Of a DNA stretch of 64,000 nucleotides, positions 37,101 to 49,806 are shown piece after piece. The first letter of the stretch is position 1. Every line of letters starts with the position of its first letter. The position numbers and the translations under genes are program-made. The notes under the pieces were generated by a model, which searched no databases, was not told the origin of the DNA, and saw only the letters and a list, made by a program, of their open reading frames with translations. Origin of the DNA: Bemisia tabaci (Eukaryota > Arthropoda > Insecta > Hemiptera > Aleyrodidae); NCBI RefSeq assembly GCF_918797505.1, contig NC_092799.1, forward strand, positions 13,974,295-14,038,294. The letters run 5' to 3'.

Positions 37101-40100
37101 GGCAACGCTGGTTATAGTAGCCGTGTGACCCTCCATTGTAGAATGCAGCTCGTGGGAATTTAGCTGCCACATGTTCACCATATTATCTGTTGCACCTGTA
37201 TTGAAAGATTAGTTCTGAATAAAAAATACTCTAATAATATAATCTGAACACATTTAGCACTGTTAAATTCCAGAAGTTGCCGATTTTGAATTTATCTCAA
37301 GAGGTGCATTTAGCATTAATCTCAATTTGTACATCAATATGCGTATCAATGCAGTAAGGATGTAACTAAGCTTATTCATATTTGAAGTATTGCTAAGTTA
37401 TTGGTAGGTTTTTATTCTGCCACTAGCACACCAATAATTAATAAAACACGATTTAAATCAGTCTTTAGCAGTCTTCAAAATCGATGGAGTCAGTGTGAGA
37501 AAATGCACTGGAAAATAAAACACATTGGATCCAGAGTCCAGACTCTTGAAAACATTGACAACAAAAAATACTCTTGATTCACTCAGATTTAAGCTTAAAT
37601 CAAAAGGAAATCCGCTCAAATTAAGAGGCTTGGTTCAGGATTTAAGCAAAAATCCGATTGAATCAAGAGTATTTTTTCTTGTCGATGTTTTAAGAGTCTA
37701 GACTCTAGATCCAATGTGTTTTTTTCCCAGTGTGACTGCACCACATGCTCCGTAAAAATAAATGCTGGAGTTGTGTCATCGAGGGACTTGGCCAAATTGA
37801 AAGGCCAATCCGAGTATTTGGGAAGCATTGTCGACAAAATCAGATGGCAAAAATTTGATTAACTTGAGGAACATCACTCTCTGGAGAAATTTTTTTCATG
37901 CACCCTTTCAAGTGGAGAATAAAAAATTATTGTGTCGCATATAGACATTTGTTTCAAAGTTATTACGCATGATATTTCTTTACCTGTGACAGCCGTTAAG
38001 CCATCCCTCGAAACTTCTAAGCAGGTGATAGGACCAGTATGCGGTTTCTTCACTTGAGAGGAATGCTTTCCTAAAACAAAATATTCTTCCAAACCAACGC
38101 CATCCTCTCGGCGGAAGCTCCAGTAAGTTAATCTATTTCCACCTGCAATGCAAAGAACGAAGCTGGAAAGAAGTATTACTTTTATAAAACATAAAAAGTG
38201 GCCACTATAGAATTTTGCCGACAGGCCATCTATTCTTTTGAAGTTTTTTTTATTAACAATGAGTGATTCCGTTATTTTTTTCTTCTTTGGTAGAGGATAC
38301 TTGGATTGCATTTTGCAAAAAGGAACCAGAGGCCTTGCAATGATGCTAAGACTGTGCAAAATCATCATTTGCAATAAAACTACTGAAATCATGAAAAAAT
38401 GTGAAATTCATATGGTCATTTTTGCCTAACGTTTAAAGTTTTTAGCGAGTAAAATAGAAACTGTTAATGGATAAGCAGGTTTTCTTCCATGACAGAAGAA
38501 GTTGCACATTCTTAGCAACATTGCAAAGCTCCTGGTTCCTTTTTGCAAAATACAATTCACTTGTTTCTCCCTCATCTATTTTAGCGCATGGTTACAAAGT
38601 GATTTTGTCTCGTGCTGCGCATTTTTGTCTAATTTTGATAAAAATACTATACCAGCAGTAATGAGGTAGTCGTCTCTGTTTGTAATTTTGACCTGAACAA
38701 CTTCCATGTTGTGTGGGGTCGTGATTGTCCTCGCCAAACAGCCAGTATGCATATCGTAGACGTAAACTCTTCCATCTATTCCTCCAACCACTGCCCTACG
38801 ATTGTCTCCAGCTATACACATTGAAAGCACCTATTTCAGAAAATCAGATACAAATTCGTTATCAATAATGATTAAAAATCGTATTGTCCAATACATATGT
38901 TACCAATACTGACATTCCTAATATCTAATATAAAAATGACGAAATCGAAAGAACTGTTCGCTAAAAAGTGATTAAATTACAGTAAAATAAATAAATCGTT
39001 CCTCGGGAAGCACAAAAATTAATCTATTTAAAATTAAGTATTCCATCATATCGCGATGACTGAACCAATTCAAACCCTCATTTGTGCTTGTCTATTTGAG
39101 GAGGAAGGGATTTGAATTCATCATACCGGTAAGATCCGTACTCTGATGAAACTAATGATATGATGTCCCGTATTGAAGATGGGATCAGGTCAAACAGTCA
39201 AATAACGATGACCAAAGTGCGGAACCACGTTTCCCTGTTTGCAGCATTGCAAACTCCCTGTCATATCGAAAGTTTGATTATTGCTGTCATTTACAAAAAT
39301 ACAGTTTTTAAACGAGGTATCAGCCATAAAATTTGTATGTATGGAATTTCCCCAAACGACCGAGAAAACTCGATTAAGGAGAGTTGGGTGTGAGTAAAGA
39401 AATCAGGCCCGATGTCGATGCCACCACCGATTATACTTGTACCAGTTACATATACCAGTCATATTACCCCCTGTCAAACTTTACTTCTTCTTTGGAAATC
39501 GATTCCAAAGAAACGCGTGTAAATTTCAAGCAATGCAATTGGCTTGTATTCTCTTCGACAAATTAAAAGAGAATTGGAAATTTTGAAACAACGAAATAGA
39601 GATACGTGGTTTTGCACTTTGGTCATCGATATGACGTATAAAAGTGTCTACAATAAAAGAGGAGAAGTAATCATTTGGAACAATGTAGGCAGATGATATG
39701 CTTTTATTAGCAGGGGTTTTGAATGAAATGGATCGTTCATCAGTTCAGATCTTATGTCTCATACGAAAAATTGAAAATAATTACAGGAATGATAGTTTGG
39801 TCATACCTTCGGCCTGTGACCCCTGAGTGCGTGGATTAGCGTACCAGTTGCTAGAGTGTGTAAATATAGTTGATTGTCCTCGCAGGCAACAAGTAGAAAA
39901 ACAGAGTCACTAGACAAGCTGAGTTTACTCACTCCGCTTGGTATATTGATTGTATTGAGCAAAGAGAACTTATCAAGCGCCCAAAGGCACACACAGCCGT
40001 CAGCAGATCCTGCAATCCGAACATCACGAATTACACTCAGCAGACAGAGATGTAAGTTTGATAATACATTCGGCAAGACAAAGCCACACAATTTTATTCA

Positions 40101-43100
40101 TCTAACAAAAATTCAGGAAGGTCATAAAATGACCTCGTTAACAGAAAAGTCCGTAACAACTTTAAGAAGGGAGCTATATTTCCATCGCAGAGCTGTTCCT
40201 TAGTACTCCAGGGTAGAGTTATTTACCACCTGGATTGCCGAAAATTGGCAATCTTGCTCTGACCGTGTCAGCCGATTCTTCTGTTTTTGATGTTTCAATT
40301 TAAATGTTTTCAATATGCCAGTTAGATCATCGCATATAGAGACTGTCATTTCCCTTCAACGATAACGGTATTTAGGTATTACGATGCTGTCCACCTTCGA
40401 GGTAAAATTTTAGAGATTTAAGCAAAGACCAATATGCAAGTTTAGACGAGAATTGAAGCATTAATTGAAACATTTGCATAACTTCTCGTAAAAATAATAT
40501 TTTATGGTGGGAAATGCAAGGCTGATGAAATGTTTTTTCTCGGCGTGTAACATGAAGGCTATTTCCATTTAAATCTTCCGTCACATTCTTACGGCGCAAT
40601 GATACAACTATTTAAACTCTCCGGAATGCGTGAGGTATCACGCCGCATTTGAAGGTGTTTTCAAAACAGCCAAGTTCCGATAACCGGTTTATCGTTTTGT
40701 ATAATTCATATTCTTTTGTTATATTCCGCACCGCTCGTTTATTTTTAATCCTCGTAGAAAAACCACCCATTTACAAGCAAAATACAATTCTAGCTGGAGC
40801 GCATGTTAGCTATGCCTTCACCACTGCAAAAATGTCAAAGGAAATCGACACGCCCAGCGTGCATGGAGGCTATCTCCATTTAAATCTTCCGTCACATTCT
40901 TACGGCGCAATGATACAACTATTTGAACTCTCCGGAATGCGTGAGGTATCACGCCGCATTTGAAGGCGTTTTTAAAACAGCCAAGTTCCGATACCCGGAT
41001 TATCGTTTTGTATAGTTCATATTCTTTTGTTATATTCCGCACCGCTCGTTTATTTTTAATCCTCGTAGAAAAACCACCCATTTTTAAATACAATTCTAGC
41101 TGAAGCGCACTTCAGCTGTGCATTCACCACTGCAAAAATTTCAGAGGAAATCGACAAGCCCAGCGTGCATGAAGGCAGGCCCGCAACAAGGGGGGGGATA
41201 CTGGGTCCCTGGTACCGGGGCCCGTGTTAACCGTGAAAAACCACTACGAATTCACATGCAACCCTTGTTTCGTAAGAAAAAGTGAAAAATTTACTTTAAA
41301 AATTTCGAAAAAGGTGAATAAATTTTCAGAAACACGCTGGGGCACTGTAGAATTCTTCTTAAATTTTCAAAGAAGTATACTTCTTTGAAAATTTCTATCT
41401 ATTTTCAAGATTTTCAGTACAGAGGGATATTTTTAGTAACTGCGTTTCATTTTCTTCCGTCGTCAGATGCTAAGTCTCCATCCTCCACTTCAATGGCTCA
41501 TGGCTCAACTCCCTTGCCATAGACAAACGAAGGGGGAGTCCAGGGGGGCCTGGCCCTCTTAGAACTGAAAATAGTATCATATGCCCCCCCCCCCCAAAAA
41601 AAAAAGTAAAAATTTTCCAGATGTTTTGAATGCAACAATTCGCAAGTATTTTGTGCTGAAAGTAGAAAAAAAAACATAATTATTCCGAAGAAATTGATGT
41701 AAAAATTCTTTATGGAAGTTTCAAAATGCGTCCGAATAGTCGTATAAATTCTGAAATTTCTCGGGGGATGCCCCTTGGACCCCCCCCCCCCTTCGTGCTT
41801 GGGGCCCGGACCTTCAAATTGGTACCAGGTCCCGAGATGGGATATGGCGAGCCTGCGTGTAAGAATGGATGGAAAAGCATGTACCTGACACGAGCACATC
41901 CCCGAGGAAGTTTGTGGCCTGGAGAGCCGTCACAGGTCCTCGATGGTGGTCGATTTTCATGACGATTTCATTTGTCACCAAAGAGCTAACGATAATTCGG
42001 GAATCCTCTCCTCCAGATGCCATCACAGTTGAGTTCATTGCCGATGTCACACATATCACGGGGGCTATGTGCTCTCTGAAACACGAATATATTCCGCACT
42101 ATATAACAGAATTTCCGAACTTATGTGACGGTAAAATGATTGAAAACATATTGAACCTGATTATTTACCTACTTCCTTCTTATCACTGCTATCACTCTTC
42201 TTTCCTCATGAATTTTGCCTTGTTTGGATTTTATTCCATGATTTAGTTACAATGGATTTGTATTTTCGCTTTGCTTCGTTTGCCACTAGTTTTGTAGTTT
42301 TTTTTAATATATTTTTTAATTTTCTTTTTGTAAAATGTTTCCACTTGTTGCACTGAAGAAGACCGCAATTTGTTGGCGGTCGAAACGTTTTTTTGTTTCC
42401 TGTAAGTTTCGGTTTATTATTTCTAATCTCTACGTAGTTTGAAATACTATTTGCTTAATTTATTTCCGGCTTGCAGCTCGATTATTTTTCAATCATTTTA
42501 CCATGTTCAATGAAGCTTAGCCAGCCAAATTTGGCATTAAAATGTACTTATGTGACGGTTTGGATATATTTGAAAGTTAGGAAAGGTATGGTTCAGTAAG
42601 GTTTTCCATGAGAATATAATGATAAGCTGGGTGATTTCATCCCACTAAGTAGGAATCCACTCTATCAAACACTCTCATGTTGGCAGGAGCACGTGTCGGG
42701 CAAAGAAGTAAGTAGAGAAAAGAGGAGTGTGGTGTACGCGCAGTGCATGAAGTATCCACGCAGTCTTGCAGGCGTCAACAGCGCGCGCCTCCTCACCGTG
42801 ATGTACGCGCAATGTGTGAAGTATCCCTGCAGTCTTGCAGGCGCTATATGTGTCAGGTCCACATGCGTTTCGCGCCGGCCGCACTGTGTTCAGCGCGATC
42901 ATTCAAACTCGCGCAGCGTTTTTGAACTTGTAATTTTGAGGGATTTTTTATAGGTACACTTCGCATGGACCATTGTCATTTAATGTAATTTAAATCGAAC
43001 AAATTAGACAAAATCCAACTATTTTTCCTTTCTTTATTTACATAACGACGGCCAAGGTGCAAAACCACGGATCTCCATGAGCGACGTTGCAGAGTTCCTA

Positions 43101-46100
43101 TCATACTTTCTTTATGTTTTCTTAACACCGCTAATCAACTAGATTCCTTCAAAACTGCCTCGATTTTTCTCAATGTCATGAGAATATTCTGCAAAATTTT
43201 CAAGCTATAAAGTTGACTTGTTGCTTTTAAAAAAATTCATAATTGAACTGCATTTTGCAATTTGGAGCTGTAAATTCCGGCTCATCTGAAAAAACACTTA
43301 TGTGCGTAGGGAAACTAATGTCACATACGTTGTTTTTAAACCGGGCCGGAATTTATAGTTCCTTATTGAAAAATGTAGTCCAATTGAGGAGCGGGAATTT
43401 TGAAACATTGAAATGGATGCACGTGGTTTCGCACATCGGCCATTAGTGCTTATTAATGAAAATAGACTTAAATTGTGGCATTGAAGGTGCATTGTTGGTA
43501 ATATGAAATACGATTGTGATCTTAACTTACACCATCTTGAATTTCAGTTCGAATGTCTTCAGATCCCAGACGATCGTTGAAAGGTCGGCGGAGCCAGTTA
43601 AAAGGTACTGAGATGATTTGACTATCGAAATGCACAGAACAGGTCCAGTGTGTCCTACAATAAATAAATGTATAAATTAATAACATTTGGAAAAAATAGG
43701 ATTTTACTTGTACATCGGAAAACCTCATCCCAATGATTATGCCAAATAGTCAAGATTGCAAAGTAATCAGAAAGATGCATTCAATTGAATTCAAACAGAG
43801 TAAATGGCAGATATATATTTGGCCGCCCTTTAATTTATATTTTGCACAGCCTGTAGGTTTTTAAAAATTGGCAAAATAATAAAATGCATAAAATACGATA
43901 GATTGAATTAGATTAGATAAAACCCCCAAAAAATGAGATAAAAATTCCCGCCCTCATATATCTCTGTCAGCGAAAGAAAGCTTTAGCGTTTTTAATTCGT
44001 CAGACTAAGAGTTGTCGTAGCTGTTCTAAGTGTATTAAAATAGTATCGATGTTGTAAGAAAATTTTTCACGGAAATAAGTCCACACGCATGTATTAACTA
44101 GTCTTTCCGTGATGTGGATAAATTTAGCTTACCCTACACACTGCACTCAAAGAGATGTCAGTGACGAGCCTTAATTTGCGACATATCGATTAATCCGCTC
44201 TTTAAACGTATGAAAGAGGATCGATAAACAGGGATCGAACACTTCGATACACTTCGAACCTTGATAATCAATTCTTTACCATAACTACAAATGGGAAGAT
44301 ATCGATTTATCGATCATTCACGCCTCACCACGGGATGAAAGTTATCAGCAAAAAAACTATTTAACGTTGAAATGATGACCGGATGAAGAGTAAAATTAGT
44401 ACAAATTAATTACCTCTAAATGTATGCACTAGAGAATTTGACATTACGTGCCACAACTGGGGATCCCCATTTTGTGGAACTACGACGATATGTTGAGCAG
44501 TCGGAGTTGGTTCGATTAAAAGCACCTTGGCATTACATGTAACATCTGCAATAGAAAATTAGCTACGGGTTACGATAAAATATGACTTAAGCGAGGATTT
44601 AAACTTTGTTCGCGCATCCATTTCACCCTAACATTCATTTTCAAATGAATGTTGAAATCAATGCTGCTGGTATCGCATGTGACGAAAACCAAACACATTT
44701 CATTTAAACGCCTGAATGCAACTATTCTCTTCACGGATGTCCATGTTGCATAAGCGCGGAAGTTAAGGCGTTTTGACATTCCTGGCAGTCGCCGCTTGAC
44801 TCACGTGAGACGTGGCGCAGTGACAGACGGCACTGTAAGAATTCAAAAGGACAGAGAGCCTTCAAATCTTTGTTTATACTATCAATGCATCTGTTGAGCA
44901 TGGAAAGTTACAGACAGGTATAGGATGTGAGGATTTTTTGTCCTTCACTTTATCAAAACTGAAGCTTAAAGCAGCGATGTGCATAGCATGATTTGGACGT
45001 ATTCATGCTAAATGGAACCACGTGCAAGTGGAAAGATGGGATGTGGTCGTTATTTGAGGGCTATAAGAATGAATGGGGATTTTAAAGCGCCAGTGACGTC
45101 AGCGGCAACGAGACATCTCCATATCTCGCTCGGCTTTAACCCATGAGCCCTGTCCACAACGTTCTTGTCACATGTCCACGGCTCACGAGTTAGCGCTAAG
45201 TTCCTCTTGATTTAATTGAAAATCCCGCTTTTAAATTTTCTCAAAGGGAACTATATCCACTTTTACATTGTTTCTTATCCAGCTCACTACGAGCACACCT
45301 CATATTTCCACTTGCGCATAGTTCCTTTTAGCATATATACGTCCATTTGTAAAGAAATTTATAGGAGCTCTTCGTGAATATTGTGATACTAGTGCCTCAG
45401 AAGTTGCCAAAAATTGATGTCTGTCATTTTTAAAGAGCGCCATTTGGCTTTATAACTGTGAGCAGGCGGCATCGATGACTGTTGAGAGTATTGATTTCAT
45501 TGAGTCGGAAGTTAAATGACTAATGACAGAAGAGCTTATTAATATTCATGTCGACTCACGTTTGATTTGTAGAGGTAAAGGAGGTTGAAGCCACCCTGTG
45601 AGCGGAACTAATAAAGGGTCCGTGTATCCATCACACCAAGCCATCGCAGATGTTATCATTTGGCTCATCAATTTACTACTGTCTGAAAATATAAATCGAA
45701 AATTAGGATGAAAATATGTTTTTTTAGTCGACTTGCAGTCAATTTGAAATACGAGGCATGGGTACGTATATGAGGACTTATCTGTAACAATAGCGGATGT
45801 GAAAAATTACCTTTTCGAAACACATTCAAAAAACTGTTTTGGTATCGAGAAAATGAGGAAATACTTGAGATGTGATCTTCGAGATCTGTACATTATTCCA
45901 GAGCTAAACATATTAAATTTTTGTGTGAACAAAACAGTTTTTTAAGCGTGTTCCGAAAAGGCTATTTTTCACATCCACTATTGTTACAGATAAGTCCTCA
46001 TATGTGAGGGGAAAATAACGATGCTTGTGCAGTGAAAATAAGAAATTTCAATACGTGACAATTCTTCAGAACGAACATACCTTCGTCTTGTTCAAACCGT

Positions 46101-49100
46101 CAATGTTTTTTATTTGTTTCCTCTCTTCTCTTTTCCATGAAGGTAAATTATATTATGCTGCGATTGATTTCAGTTAAGTGACCAGAATGACGATTCATTC
46201 TTAGCTCTATTATGTAAGCTGAATAGCACTTACTATTTCAAGAAACAATTAATTTCTCTAAAGAGTGATAATATCTGGATTATTGTATCCCAAGGATCCG
46301 ATTTTAAAAATCAGTAACGTTTTAAAGCTACCAAAGGTTTGATAAAATAGTAAAACAACTGGATGAATTTTCTATTTCGCTCTCTTTAACGGAAGTTTCT
46401 AGATTTGTTTACTTTGATAGCTGCTACGTCAAATTCTACAAGTTTGATGAAACGGTACCAATTTAATCGAAATGCCTACACTAACCTGAAACTGGCCGGA
46501 GCCAACAGATGATTTGAGCTCCTAACTGAAGAGTGTCTCTGGTTAAAACATCACTTGATTTCCGAATTGTGTAATAAATTAGCTCTAAATCCCTGTCCAG
46601 AAGGTAACACCGGGCGTGCTCTATGATTGATCGTAAATAACTGATTGAAATCGTTCGAACAGAAGCTAAGAGGAAGTCGAAATTACAAAAAGTTAATTGT
46701 TTCAGACGCCTCGTATCTCCTGTGAAAAAAAAAACAGACGAAAAATAAGGTCTTTTGTTGCGAGGATGAACTTTTACAAATTCTTTCATAGGGAGGAGTG
46801 GACATTTGCATTTCTCATATAAATATATTTTTTTTTTAAAATTGATTTTAATCTATGGAAATGCGGGAAATTACTCAACAATGATTGCATTGTGTTTTCT
46901 TTTTTAAATCCCCATCAACGCAATGTTACTTGTAATCACTAAATTCTAAAAAAAAAAAAAATAAAAAAAAAAAAAAAAACAAACAAACGAACAAACAAAT
47001 AAAAAGATAATAAGCTATGCCCTCTTTCTATCACATTTTTTGCTGAGCGGTAAAACCGCCTTTTCATACATATGATAGTTTCTAAGGGGGGGATTTTATT
47101 TTAAATAAAAAAATTGATGAAGCTAAATTCATCGTCTTAGTATTTCACCAAATAAATTTACGAAATTTAAAATCTGGGAAATTTCAAACTGCGTCGTAGA
47201 TACTTAAGGCTCACCAGCTTTGAGAAGATGGATCCAAGATTCTTCAACATGCCTTAAACTATAAGCCACATCGATATACTGCAGAGCTGATTGAAACGGG
47301 GTCGGTTTTCCTTCATCCGGTGCTGCAGCTGTACAGACAAAAGATATGGTCTTTATGAGCTTGTAATGAAATTAAAAAAATATCTTAACTTTACTTCAGC
47401 ACAAATAATGCATGTTAGGCTTTTATGGAAACGCTCTTGGCTTTACACAGATATAGATATACCATATACCACAGGTATACGATGGTAAACAATTCAATAT
47501 ACGAGATCTCCTAAAAAAAGGGGACCTACTCCACAAGTACACAAAACATGTTAAGTTTGCTAGAGAATACATGAACATGAATAGAATACACGAGAATATA
47601 TGAACATGATAAAACAACCGCCAAAAATGACGAATTTATTCGGTAACGTGACATTTTAGGTAGGTTTTAGGTAGTTCTTGGGAAAAGCTATTAAAATTCT
47701 AAGTTTATTTGTCCAAGTCACGAAATTTCCAGACGACAACACAAGTTTGGCAAAAGAAAAAAAAATGCAACTCTTGGGAAACCATACGCAGTTTGCAAAG
47801 GGATTTCAATTCTCAAGAGTTGATTCTCTGGCCTAACTCGAAAAAGATATCTTTGCTAAAAATGATACCGCCGTGAACTAACGAAAAGCTACCTTTTTTG
47901 TGGCCAGACCAGCAGGGTTTAAAATAACATTTGCAGAGAAAAATATGGGATGAAGGAGAACGAGTCGTCAAAAAATGCTACTTACTCTCTTCTTTAACTT
48001 GTAATGTGCACTCCTGTTTGTTAAATTCACTAAAAAATAGATTCGCTATTTCTCCGTGTAGAGCTCGCTGCAGATCTTGAGAGGTTAGATATCGCTTCCG
48101 TGCCACCTTGCTAATTAGTTTATGCTGCCAGCAAAATAGGATACGACCGCTCATGAATTTTTCCATCGTCAAAGAAACTGCAGGTAGAAATGGAAGTCAT
48201 TGTGAGCGTGTAATGAATAAATTAAACAACATGTAGTAGTTAATAAACATGTATGTAACATGCTCAATGTATGTGTTAATTAAGAAAATCGATTATATTA
48301 TCAATATTTTTTCGCGTAAAATTGAAAATCCTTATGCAATGCTTCTTTTGTTTATGTTTTCTGGTCATTAATTGACTGAACTTATATCCAAGAGCTTTTC
48401 AGAGCTTTCGTTAAACATGCTGATTTTTCGTAAAAAGTGCTGATGGATAATTTCGCAGCTTCCGAAAAGTAAATCTAGCGGAGCTTGTAAAAATAGGGTC
48501 GAGCGTGTGGAAAAATCGATGTGGAAAGCAAAAAAAAGCACCTGGGAGGATTAAATTGAAATTCGCAAGCGCATGATGTACTTCTTCAAACACGAGAGAG
48601 AATATTTCCGCGAATAATGAAATGATGTCTGCAGGAGCGAGTTATTCAATCGTCCATGTCAATTCGCTGAAGTCTCGATATATGCATTCGTTCAAACAGT
48701 TTTATAATACAGAATGTAGATCTCTTCCTCAAAAGAGAAATAACCAACTGGATTCACATTTTATGTGTAAAATAGCACGGAATTCACGCTAAGCGCATCA
48801 GAAATACCAATAATCCACTCATTAACGCTCACTTTGGGCAGTCGTTATATCATTTTTTTTTTTAAATTTACTGCGTCCGAGAGCAGTTTTTCCTAGTTGC
48901 CGCGGCAGGTGCCGGTGATCAGGTTTACCTAGAGAGGGAGACCCTTGGCAAATCTAACAATTTGGCAACACTGGTTTTCCTCAACTTAAACCTGTGTTGA
49001 ATGATTGGTCCTCGCCGGAGTACTTGACCCCTCCGAGAATCGATACATTTTCGTACCTTTAAATGGAGAAGGAACAATGTTGCCAATTTGCTGGATCCAC

Positions 49101-49768
49101 CAAAAAAAGACGCAAAAAATCTTAATCTAAATAAACAGGCAATATAAACACTCGTTACTTAATTTCCTTTTACATAATGTCAGCGGGTTCAAAGTATTTG
49201 ACTGTGCATCACAAGAAAATAAATACTTGCTAGGATTTTTTACATCACTATTTAACCATGTGTGATTTTCCAGCGATCAAGAAAAATTTCTCTCAAGCGC
49301 GGTAAATTAAAAAAAGAACGTAATACGCTAATTTTGTATTGAGGAGTAGAGTTGAGACATTTCTGACGTAATCAACGTGATTATTATTATGGTGCGATTT
49401 TCCTCTTAAAAAAAGGTCTCGGTTGTATTTCTCAAGTGCAGCTGACTCATTCGCGTCCAAGTCGTGTAATGAGAAATGTTGAAAACAAAAGAATCGGCTC
49501 ACCTTTGGTCATGGAGCGTATAACAGTATAAAAAGTGAAAAAGTTATAAAATCCGTCCTCCAATTTCAAAGCCGTTGTACTACCACCACTTGTTGGCATT
49601 AGGAGCTCCAGAAGTTCCGTCTCGGTTAAGCCGAACTCCGAAATAGTTAAAAACGAACAGAGCCGTGCCATCGCTACTCTGCTGTACTTCTTCTCCAGCT
49701 CCTCTAGTTTCAGTTCTATTTCTCTCTCTAAATTAGCTGGAACAAGAAAATAAGAAGGGATTGTTATT

Positions 49769-49806
<38 letters not shown>

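Noticed and set aside
37982..38392. 172-residue minus-strand ORF as one long exon
   Set aside because: Only 37984-38142 has WD40 content and correct splice sites; the upstream part of the ORF is intron containing MITE sequence.
42353..42390. Possible hammerhead ribozyme (CTGAAGA, stem, GAAA)
   Set aside because: The core letters CUGANGA...GAAA and stem II are present, but the flanks do not form helix I (no complement to acttgttgca downstream) and there is no GUH cleavage site in the right place with a helix III.
42665..42953. ORFs on both strands with repeated ARLRGYFMHCA-type peptides
   Set aside because: They are translations of the repeated box elements; the same happens at 3618-3803 and 6165-6581.
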